The position numbers and the translations under genes are program-made. Of a DNA stretch of 18,128 nt, positions 1 to 6,143 are shown piece by piece. The DNA lies in assembly GCA_964460935.1 (NCBI GenBank), contig CAYWSM010000153.1:1-18128 (forward strand), read 5' to 3'. The notes under the pieces are model-generated. The model saw nothing but the letters and a program-made list of their open reading frames with translations. It was not told the origin of the DNA and did not search any database. Source of the DNA: DATMXP01 sp964460935. Its GTDB lineage: Bacteria; Acidobacteriota; Terriglobia; Terriglobales; Acidobacteriaceae. The first letter of the stretch is position 1. Each line of letters begins with the position of its first letter.

Positions 1-56
1 TCGCAATTGCTATGAATATCGCTGAGGATTAGAAAGCGCACGTTTCGTTCAGAGAC

Positions 57-80
57 AAAGGGTCATCATACCCTTTCTTT
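57..80 (+). terminator. Possible weak terminator of an upstream gene
   Basis: A perfect 7-bp stem, AAAGGGT (57-63) with ACCCTTT (70-76), closes a 6-nt loop and is followed by the pyrimidine stretch CTTT. The T-run is short and the stem has only three GC pairs, so termination would be weak. It could end a plus-strand gene lying left of the window, or be an incidental hairpin in the metC leader. Confidence 0.3.
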
Positions 81-133
81 GCGTTGCGACGGAAGTTACA
101 AGCCCGGTCCGCTGGTCAATTACACTCGATGCC

Positions 134-1300
134 ATGCCCAAGGACTGGAAGACTCGCCTGATTCGCTCCGACGCGCACGTTCCCGAAGGATTCCGCTCTC
201 TTAGCACTCCTGTTTATCGTGGCTCTACTGTTCTGTTCCCCAATGCCGCCACTGCCAGCGACAACTGGGACCAATACGAAGCTGGATATACCTATGGCCT
301 TTACGGCACGCCGACGGTGCTCGAACTCGCCGCCCGCATCTGCGAGTTGGAGGGCGGCTATCGCACCATTCTTACGCCCGGCGGACAGGCAGCTATTTCG
401 TTCATTAACCTCGCGCTGCTCAAGGCCGGCGACCATGTGCTGCTTCCCGAAAGCGTTTACGGTCCCAACCGCAAGTTCGCCTACCACGTTCTTCGGCGTT
501 TCGATGTCGAAGTAAGCACGTACTCGCCGACTATTGGCGCCGGTATCGCCTCCGAGTTCCAGCGGAATACACGACTTGTCTGGTGCGAAAGCCCCGGGTC
601 GATCACCATGGAAGTGCAGGACGTTCCCGCCATCGCCGAAGCGGCGCATAAGGCCGGGGCTCTCGTCGTACTCGACAACACATGGTCGGCCGGCGCGTAC
701 TTCAATGCCCTCGAGCACGGCGTCGATATCAGCATGCAGGCCGTGACCAAGTACGTTGGCGGACACAGCGATCTTCTGCTTGGCGCGATCACCGTTCGGG
801 ATAAGGAACTCTATCGGCAACTCGGAGAATTCCAGCAGGTTCTCGGCACCAGCGTCTCACCCGACGACGCCAGCCTTGCGTTGCGCGGCATGAAGACGAT
901 GGCCGTTCGTCTCGACGCCATCGAAAAGAGCGCGCTCGCTCTGGCGCAGTGGCTTACTGAACGTCCCGAGATCGAGCTCGTCCTGCATCCCGCGCTGCCG
1001 TCGTGCCCCGGACACGAATTCTGGAAGCGCGACTTCACCGGATCGACCGGCGTGTTCTCGATCGTCTTCAAGCCCGAATTTACCCGTGAGCAGATCCTGA
1101 AGTTTGTGGACGATCTTGAACTCTTCGATGTTGGCTACAGTTGGGGCGGCGTGGCCAGCCTCGCCATGACCTACGACTTCGGCAAGGTCAAGACTAAACG
1201 CCCCGATTACGGACATCGCCTCGTGCGCCTGAATATCGGCCTCGAATCCATCGCGGACCTCAAAACCGACATAACTAAATCGTTACATACAATGCAATGA
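134..1300 (+). CDS. metC: Cystathionine beta-lyase (PLP-dependent Cys/Met metabolism enzyme)
   Basis: This 388-aa fold-type I PLP enzyme should cleave cystathionine to homocysteine, pyruvate and ammonia in the cytoplasm, the penultimate step of methionine synthesis. The N-terminal STPVYRGSTVLFP segment (about 24-36), the YGLYGTPT substrate-loop region (54-61), DNTWSAG with Asp181 (the residue expected to contact the pyridine nitrogen) and VTKYVGGHSD with Lys206 (the expected Schiff-base lysine) all match the MetC branch rather than MetB or MetZ. Length is normal for the family (about 390). The ATG at 134 is chosen because family homology begins within the first ten residues. No clear Shine-Dalgarno precedes it, and a TACACT hexamer at 121-126 would allow a nearly leaderless transcript. 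No other methionine gene is adjacent. A broader C-S lyase activity on cystine or related thioethers is possible and cannot be excluded from sequence. Confidence 0.93.
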   Translation: MPKDWKTRLIRSDAHVPEGFRSLSTPVYRGSTVLFPNAATASDNWDQYEAGYTYGLYGTPTVLELAARICELEGGYRTILTPGGQAAISFINLALLKAGDHVLLPESVYGPNRKFAYHVLRRFDVEVSTYSPTIGAGIASEFQRNTRLVWCESPGSITMEVQDVPAIAEAAHKAGALVVLDNTWSAGAYFNALEHGVDISMQAVTKYVGGHSDLLLGAITVRDKELYRQLGEFQQVLGTSVSPDDASLALRGMKTMAVRLDAIEKSALALAQWLTERPEIELVLHPALPSCPGHEFWKRDFTGSTGVFSIVFKPEFTREQILKFVDDLELFDVGYSWGGVASLAMTYDFGKVKTKRPDYGHRLVRLNIGLESIADLKTDITKSLHTMQ

Positions 1301-1303
1301 ATG

Positions 1304-1348
1304 ACGCGCAAAAATGGGTGGACCGCGCGGTCCACCCGTACAGCGCGT
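1304..1348. repeat. Nested perfect palindrome between metC and the HEAT-repeat gene
   Basis: The core, 1316-1337, is a perfect 22-bp palindrome (half-site GGGTGGACCGC). It is enclosed by a second complementary pair, ACGCGC (1304-1309) with GCGCGT (1343-1348), separated from the core by 6-nt and 5-nt internal loops. The plus-strand flank lacks a T-run, so it is a poor intrinsic terminator for metC. Read on the minus strand it is followed by ATTTTTG and could terminate antisense transcription. With no loop at the centre it may be a cruciform-type intergenic repeat or a dimeric protein site. The assignment of function is open. Confidence 0.7.
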
Positions 1349-1354
1349 GTTGAT

Positions 1355-1368
1355 TTAACTAGTGTTAA
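1355..1368. promoter_or_regulatory. Possible operator-like dyad upstream of the HEAT-repeat gene
   Basis: TTAAC (1355-1359) and GTTAA (1364-1368) form an AT-rich inverted repeat around TAGT, 58 bases before the HEAT-repeat start. It stands out in a GC-rich spacer. There is no well-placed -35/-10 pair beside it, although CATAAT occurs at 1406-1411. It may be chance. Confidence 0.2.
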
Positions 1369-1426
1369 CTGGCCGGGACTATAGCGAATCGGAAACTCGC
1401 ACCGACATAATGCGAAACTACTAGCG

Positions 1427-2395
1427 ATGAGAAAGCCCGATCCCATCGAAACCATGCTCAATCACCTCGCGTCACTGCGCGAGAATGGCGATCGAGCCAT
1501 GGTCACCAGGGAGTTGCGAGCAGCGCTGAAAGACCGGTCGAATCTGGTGATCGCGAAAGCCGCTGCCATGGCAGCCGAGTTTCGCCTGACCGAGTTGATC
1601 CCGGACATGGTGGCGGCGTTCGAGCGATTGATGAAGAATCCGGCCAAACTCGACAAGCGTTGCGCGGCGACCTTTGCCATCGCCACTGCCCTGCACGCTA
1701 TGGACTACCTGGAACCGGACGTCTATCTCGCAGGAATTCGGCACATCCAGATGGAAGCGAGTTTCGGCCCGCCGGTGGATGAAGGCGCAAAGCTGCGCGC
1801 GCAGTGCGCGCTGGGATTGGTTCGTACACGGCATCCGCAGGCGCTGCTTATGGTGGCCGAGTTACTCGCCGACAAGGAACCGCATGCCCGGCTTGGGGCT
1901 ACCCGCGCGTTTGCATCCAATGGCGGCGATGCCGGCGTCATGCTCCTTCGGTACAAAGCGCTTATCGGGGATAAAGATCCGGAAGTTCTGGCCGAGGTCT
2001 TCGCCGGGTTGCTGAGCGCTGATTTATCGAACTCTTTACCGTTCGTCGCCCGGTTTATGGATAGCGACGATTCGGACATCGCCGAGTCGGCTGTCCTCGC
2101 TATCGCGTCCCAACGTGACGCCGCAGCGTTTGAAGCTCTGCGCGAAAAATGGGATCGCTCGGTACACCTCGATATTCGCAAGGTCCTGCTGACCGGCATG
2201 GCCACCATGCGCATGGAAATAGCGACGGAGTTTTTGCTCGATCTGCTACAGTCGGCACCGACTTCGACGGCCGTCGATATCGTCCGCGTTCTCGCTGCCT
2301 ATCATCGTGACGACCGGGTACGGGAGAGGATCGCCACGATCCTCGAAAACGGCGGCAATCCCGAAATCCGCAAAGCCTTTCGGGAAAGTTGGTAG
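1427..2395 (+). CDS. HEAT-repeat protein of unknown partner
   Basis: A 322-aa, almost entirely helical protein without signal peptide or membrane segment, so probably cytoplasmic. Repeating helix pairs can be followed through most of the sequence, for example around 115-155 (a KLRAQCALGLV helix followed by LLMVAELLADKEPHARLGATRAFA) and 160-230 (DPEVLAEVFAGLLSAD, then SDIAESAVLAIASQ). The A/L spacing and D/P turn residues are typical of HEAT/PBS-lyase-type repeats. Such repeats are protein-binding scaffolds with no enzymatic signature, so no reaction can be assigned. The ATG at 1427 has no visible Shine-Dalgarno. Met10 (1454) is an alternative start, but the helical pattern begins before it. 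The gene converges on the multicopper oxidase with only 6 bases between the two stop codons, and no function follows from this neighbour. Confidence 0.8.
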   Translation: MRKPDPIETMLNHLASLRENGDRAMVTRELRAALKDRSNLVIAKAAAMAAEFRLTELIPDMVAAFERLMKNPAKLDKRCAATFAIATALHAMDYLEPDVYLAGIRHIQMEASFGPPVDEGAKLRAQCALGLVRTRHPQALLMVAELLADKEPHARLGATRAFASNGGDAGVMLLRYKALIGDKDPEVLAEVFAGLLSADLSNSLPFVARFMDSDDSDIAESAVLAIASQRDAAAFEALREKWDRSVHLDIRKVLLTGMATMRMEIATEFLLDLLQSAPTSTAVDIVRVLAAYHRDDRVRERIATILENGGNPEIRKAFRESW

Positions 2396-2401
2396 CTCTT
2401 T

Positions 2402-4036
2402 CTACTTGGCTGTGCCTTCATTCGCCGACGCAGGTGCGATGACATCGTACGGACGCATCATTTCATTGTCTTCGTGTTCCAAGAGATGGCAGTGCCACAC
2501 GTAGCGGCCCACGTAGCCTTCGAACTTGATGATGATCCGCGTCACCATGCCCGGATGCGCCTGCACCGTGTCCTTCCAGCCCGCTTCGTTCGGGTCCGGC
2601 GGTACAGGCTGGCCGATGTAATGAATCTTGCCGCCGTGGTAGTACATCTGCGGCTCGAAGCTGCGGCGGTCAAGAATCTGGAAGCGCACCATGTGCAGGT
2701 GGATCGGATGGGAGTCGTCGGTGAAGTTCAGTAGTTCCCAGATTTCCGTCGAATCCAGCGTCGGATTCTCCGTCACCGGCATGGCCCAATGCGCGTTATT
2801 CAGAAGCATCATCTTCGCTATGCCGGACATATCGTCTTTCTCGCCGATAGTCAGGATGCGTGTCTTGACGGCGCTCGCTTCGGGTGTGCGTGGAACTTCG
2901 CGCAACGCCGCCGGCATCGCACTTGAATCGGACGCGCCCGTTTGCGCCACGCGGAATTGCATCACGGTCAGCGTATCGTTCGAGAGCACGATCTGCTTAC
3001 CCGCCTGTCCCGAGAAATCAACGATCAGGTCCGCGCGCTCTGCCGGAGCCAGCAACAGGCTCTTCAGCGGCACCGGAGCAGGCAGCAGACCCAGGTCCGT
3101 TCCGATCTGGTGAAATTCCTGACCGTTCGAGAATCTCAGGTGAAGGAAGCGCGCATTCGATGCATTGAGCAACCGGAACCGGTACTTGCGCGGCTCGACT
3201 TCCAGGTAAGGAAACAGCTTCCCATTCACCAGGATCGCTTCGCCGAAAACCTCCGAAACCCAGGGCGACTCCGGATCGCCTGACGTCGGATAGAAGAGCT
3301 GCCCGTCGCGATCGAAGGACCGGTCGAACATGGTCAGCGGAATCTCGTATTTTCCCTTGGGCAAATTCAGCGAATCTTCGACCTTGTCCCGGATCAAGTA
3401 GAGACCGAACATCCCCGCATACGTGTTAAGCCGCGTGATCCCCATTGCATGGTCGTGATACCAGAGAGTCGCCGCATCCTGCTGGTTCGGATAAAAATAC
3501 GTCGCAGATTTTCCGGGCACGTACCAATCTTCCGGATAGCCATCGCTCTTCGCCGGAACGCGGCCGCCATGAAGATGCGTTACGGCGCGCACATCGGGCT
3601 TGTCGGCTTCCGCGCCATGCAGGGTGTGGTCGATCGGCAGGAAGTGCTGGGCCGGAAGCTCATTCACCCACTCCACCAGCACGCCTTGGCCGCTGCGTGC
3701 TTCAATTGTCGGTCCCGGTGAGCTGTTGCCGAATCCCCATAGGCGCGCCGGTTTCAGATCGCGATGAATCTTGCTTTGAATCTGCTTCATGGCGACGCGA
3801 TAGTAGGGCACGGTCACCGAAGGATCGTCGGGATTCGGGCGCGTTCCCGTGGGAGAGAGCACTCTCGGAATCGGGAGGGGGTCAACAAAAGTTGCGAGGG
3901 AATTCGGATTGATCGGCAGCGGCGCGCCTGTGTTTTTCTGCGCGTAAACGGAACCACCGGCAGCCAAGCCTGCTGCGACGAGTCCGGATGTCCGCAAGAA
4001 CTCCCTGCGGGAAAGAGGAAGGGATGGTTTGCTCAT
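2402..4036 (-). CDS. Tat-exported multicopper oxidase (CotA/bilirubin oxidase/CueO-like)
   Basis: A 544-aa three-cupredoxin laccase-type enzyme that should couple one-electron oxidation of a phenolic, metal or pigment substrate to four-electron reduction of O2 to water. The N-terminus carries a twin-arginine signal (SRREFLR at 9-15, then a hydrophobic stretch ending near GSVYAQ, about residue 33), so it is predicted to be exported folded with copper. All copper motifs are present: HLH 154-156, HDH 194-196, HPIHLH 443-448 and HCH 515-517 with His521 and the axial Met526. Methionine as the axial ligand places it with the lower-potential CotA/CueO type. There is no long Met-rich insert as in CueO, and the PDPNE-containing segment near 480-484 resembles CotA. 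The ATG at 4036 lacks a clear Shine-Dalgarno. A strong terminator (4075-4110) lies just upstream, so it relies on readthrough or on a promoter I cannot see. True substrate unknown. Confidence 0.93.
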   Translation of the reverse strand: MSKPSLPLSRREFLRTSGLVAAGLAAGGSVYAQKNTGAPLPINPNSLATFVDPLPIPRVLSPTGTRPNPDDPSVTVPYYRVAMKQIQSKIHRDLKPARLWGFGNSSPGPTIEARSGQGVLVEWVNELPAQHFLPIDHTLHGAEADKPDVRAVTHLHGGRVPAKSDGYPEDWYVPGKSATYFYPNQQDAATLWYHDHAMGITRLNTYAGMFGLYLIRDKVEDSLNLPKGKYEIPLTMFDRSFDRDGQLFYPTSGDPESPWVSEVFGEAILVNGKLFPYLEVEPRKYRFRLLNASNARFLHLRFSNGQEFHQIGTDLGLLPAPVPLKSLLLAPAERADLIVDFSGQAGKQIVLSNDTLTVMQFRVAQTGASDSSAMPAALREVPRTPEASAVKTRILTIGEKDDMSGIAKMMLLNNAHWAMPVTENPTLDSTEIWELLNFTDDSHPIHLHMVRFQILDRRSFEPQMYYHGGKIHYIGQPVPPDPNEAGWKDTVQAHPGMVTRIIIKFEGYVGRYVWHCHLLEHEDNEMMRPYDVIAPASANEGTAK

Positions 4037-4074
4037 TGTTGCTAGAGTGCAGCGCGAAGTGTTGCACTTTGATT

Positions 4075-4110
4075 AAAAAGCGAGCACGCGGAACAGCTTT
4101 CCGCGTGCTC
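4075..4110 (-). terminator. Rho-independent terminator of the phosphoesterase gene
   Basis: On the minus strand a perfect 12-bp stem (GAGCACGCGGAA with TTCCGCGTGCTC, 4082-4093 and 4099-4110) with a 5-nt loop is followed by GCTTTTT. It begins 16 bases after the phosphoesterase stop codon. The arrangement separates the phosphoesterase from the downstream multicopper oxidase, only 38 bases further on. Confidence 0.88.
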
Positions 4111-4125
4111 ACCATCAGGTAATGA

Positions 4126-5754
4126 TTAGTGATTCCCTTGGGTTATCGGCTCTCCGGTCGCCGGGTTGAGGAACAACCGGTCACTGCGAAGGTGATTGAA
4201 ATCGAACATCTGGGAAATGGAGTTCGCGAGCACATCATAAGAACCCTGACCGATGCGCTTGCCGCTGAGCCAATTGTCTTCGATAAAACGAATCACCGAA
4301 GTCTGGTCGGTCACGGTGTGATCGACAAAGTTCTCTCTCGCCCACGGAGAGACAATCACCAAAGGCTGGCGCGGTCCGTACCCGCAACGGCCCTGCGCAT
4401 GCGGATTGGTCGGATCAGGACCAGCCAGAGCGTTGCTGCCATCGCCACAAGCGCCGGGACCGGTGAGCATGTCGGCCGGGCTATTGGATTGGTTCACGAT
4501 CGGGCTCGTCACGTGGTCGTACCAGCCGTCCGAGTCGTCGTACAGGATCACAACCGCGGTGCTGCTCCAATCCGGTGATTGCTGCAGCGTATTGAGCACG
4601 TTCACTATGAATGTCTGTTCGTCGATAGGGTCCGAGTTTCCAGCGTGGCCGTCCTGGTAGGCCTGTGCTTTCAGGAAGCTGACCGCCGGAAGGGTGCCGT
4701 TCTTCAGGGCCGCGTAGAAGTCATTCATGTCGTAGTTGTGGTTGGCTGGACCGTCGTGGCCGATTTCCGCTACGTTCTGAGGACGCGTGTGCTGCGGGTT
4801 CGCCGTCGACGCCCAGTACTGGAAGAACGCATGGTGTGGAACGTAGTCGCCGATGGTTCCGGTGTACGCCGAGGTCGTCGAGCGCAAGCATCCGGTTGTT
4901 CCGTTCGGGTTCACGATCGTCAAATCGAAACCGCCCATGAACGATCCCCAGGTGATGCCGGCATCGTTCAGCATGTCGCCGATGTTGCGGCTCTGCATCT
5001 GCACCTGGTTGCGGGAGGGAGCGGAGCAAACATCATCGATCGGATCGGGATCGCCGATTACCGTCAGCGTTCCATTTCCACCGTCGGTTTCGCTTCCGGT
5101 TCCATTGATAACATGCGCCACGCCGTTGGTCTGACCGGAAACCAGATTCATCAATCCCGGGGTCGATGGACCAAACGTCGTATCGTACGAGTTATCGCTC
5201 ATTGCAAAATACTGAGCGTAATTCCAGAGGGCGGTGACGGTATTTCCGTCGTAGTAGCCCAAGTTGAGGCCTTTGGTCAGCACGATTTGCGGAGGCGCAT
5301 TCGGCGGCGGTCCGGCTGTCCCGACTGAGATTGGGAACAGGTCCATCAATCCGAAATGATAGGCAGCCTGTTCGGGACCGTAATTGTGGTTCTGGTCGGC
5401 GGTGGCGGCCTGCGTACGGTCGAGCCGGAACGGATTCGTTGCTCCATTGCCGTTCGCGGGATTCAGGTTCGGATTGTTGTTAAGAAGCGCCCCTGACAGC
5501 CCGTTGACCGTGGGCGTATTGGGACGCGCAAAGAACTGAGGTTCGCCGTTTGGATTGAGGGCATTCGGGTATGTCCCAAAGTAGTGATCGAACGAAACGT
5601 TTTCCTGAAAGATCACTACCAGGTGCTTGATCGGTGTCGCAGTCTCGCCTGAGCTGCGTGCATAGGCTGGTGACGATCCCAGTACAAGAGCGTAGGCCAA
5701 TACGCAAGCCAGTAGCTTTCTGGGGGCTTCGAACGCGTGGAACCGCTCGAACAT
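4126..5754 (-). CDS. Secreted phosphoesterase (phospholipase C / acid phosphatase family)
   Basis: A 542-aa member of the alkaline-phosphatase-superfamily phosphoesterases (PF04185 type), expected to hydrolyse phosphate esters such as phospholipid head groups or phosphomonoesters outside the cytoplasm. A Sec-type signal peptide is visible (hydrophobic LLACVLAYALVLG at 14-26, likely cleavage after AYA at residue 32). The family hallmark ENVSFDHYFGTYP follows at 51-63, with Glu51/Asn52 as probable metal ligands. Further markers are DNSYDTTFGPSTPG in the middle, LYDDSDGWYDH, and the C-terminal PLVIVSPWARENFVDH and IRFIEDNW segments. Many phospholipases C of this family use Tat, whereas no RR motif is seen here. 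The start is supported by AAGGAG (5761-5766 on the complementary strand) six bases before the ATG. A strong terminator follows the gene, so it is monocistronic. Whether it is a phospholipase C or an acid phosphatase cannot be decided from sequence alone. Confidence 0.9.
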   Translation of the reverse strand: MFERFHAFEAPRKLLACVLAYALVLGSSPAYARSSGETATPIKHLVVIFQENVSFDHYFGTYPNALNPNGEPQFFARPNTPTVNGLSGALLNNNPNLNPANGNGATNPFRLDRTQAATADQNHNYGPEQAAYHFGLMDLFPISVGTAGPPPNAPPQIVLTKGLNLGYYDGNTVTALWNYAQYFAMSDNSYDTTFGPSTPGLMNLVSGQTNGVAHVINGTGSETDGGNGTLTVIGDPDPIDDVCSAPSRNQVQMQSRNIGDMLNDAGITWGSFMGGFDLTIVNPNGTTGCLRSTTSAYTGTIGDYVPHHAFFQYWASTANPQHTRPQNVAEIGHDGPANHNYDMNDFYAALKNGTLPAVSFLKAQAYQDGHAGNSDPIDEQTFIVNVLNTLQQSPDWSSTAVVILYDDSDGWYDHVTSPIVNQSNSPADMLTGPGACGDGSNALAGPDPTNPHAQGRCGYGPRQPLVIVSPWARENFVDHTVTDQTSVIRFIEDNWLSGKRIGQGSYDVLANSISQMFDFNHLRSDRLFLNPATGEPITQGNH

Positions 5755-5845
5755 TTAAAGCTCCTTCATTTTTCCTGGTTTTTGGGAAGACGACAAAATA
5801 CGTCCGAACCCCATCGCTCCGGACGCAGTGATGTGAACTGCTCAA

Positions 5846-5891
5846 ATAATTACGTGAGATCGTTAAAGGCCATATGACGCAATCGTTAAAG
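5846..5891 (-). promoter_or_regulatory. Candidate Pho-box-like direct repeats and -10 region of the phosphoesterase gene
   Basis: Two exact 10-bp direct repeats (CTTTAACGAT on the minus strand, at 5882-5891 and 5859-5868) are spaced 23 bp, about two helical turns, with a CGTCATA half-way between them. About eight bases downstream is TAATTAT (5846-5852), which could be the -10. Hexamer repeats at about 11-bp spacing replacing the -35 are the known design of PhoB/PhoP-controlled promoters, which suits a phosphatase. No experimental consensus for this organism is available to me, so this is suggestive only. Confidence 0.35.
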
Positions 5892-5979
5892 TTTCATAAA
5901 TTCTGACTGCGCCAAGAGGAAATCGCAGGCCTGTGGTGGGAAAGTTTGGGGTTTATTAGACGAGATTGGTGCGACCGGC

Positions 5980-6005
5980 GGGGCAGTGACCGGCCCCACT
6001 GTCCC
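5980..6005 (+). repeat. Hairpin in the EF-G-like leader
   Basis: GGGGCAGTG (5980-5988) pairs with CACTGTCCC (5997-6005) through nine base pairs including one G-U, around an 8-nt loop. It is followed by CTGTGCTACAT (6017-6027), an 11-base word found again in the hairpin repeat downstream of clpB (12920-12930). It may be a decayed copy of that repeat cluster or a leader regulatory structure. No T-run follows the hairpin directly. Confidence 0.45.
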
Positions 6006-6143
6006 AAGTGTTATCCCTGTGCTACATTTTTCCTCTTCGGCTCTCCGCAGCCAGCCGCTCTGGTTGCTAATCCCCGGGGTTTCTGCCCCCGCCGATCCGG
6101 AGTGCTCGGGGAACAAAACATCACACCTGTCTCGAGGTGATCC

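Larger units (their letters stand above)
5755..6143. other. Divergent intergenic region between the phosphoesterase and EF-G-like genes
   Basis: This 389-base spacer serves two divergent genes. The left part holds the phosphoesterase ribosome-binding site, a CGTCCG/CGGACG hairpin (5801-5806 with 5820-5825) in its probable 5' untranslated region, and the direct repeats described separately. The right part is a GC-rich, hairpin-prone leader for the EF-G-like gene. A 64-codon plus-strand reading frame (5946-6140) spans it, but its composition looks non-coding and I do not call it a gene. Confidence 0.6.

Noticed and set aside
116..820. A 234-codon minus-strand frame opposite metC
   Set aside because: Shadow frame across the PLP-binding core of metC; no independent support.
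4037..4074. A promoter for the multicopper oxidase between the upstream terminator and its ATG
   Set aside because: Only 38 bases are available and no -35/-10 pair can be placed with confidence.
4579..5328. A 249-codon plus-strand frame opposite the phosphoesterase
   Set aside because: Shadow frame; the minus strand carries an unmistakable phosphoesterase with signal peptide and ribosome-binding site.
5946..6140. 64-codon plus-strand frame in the EF-G leader as a leader peptide
   Set aside because: Rich in Arg, Cys and Pro in a pattern typical of non-coding GC-rich DNA; no ribosome-binding site or motif.
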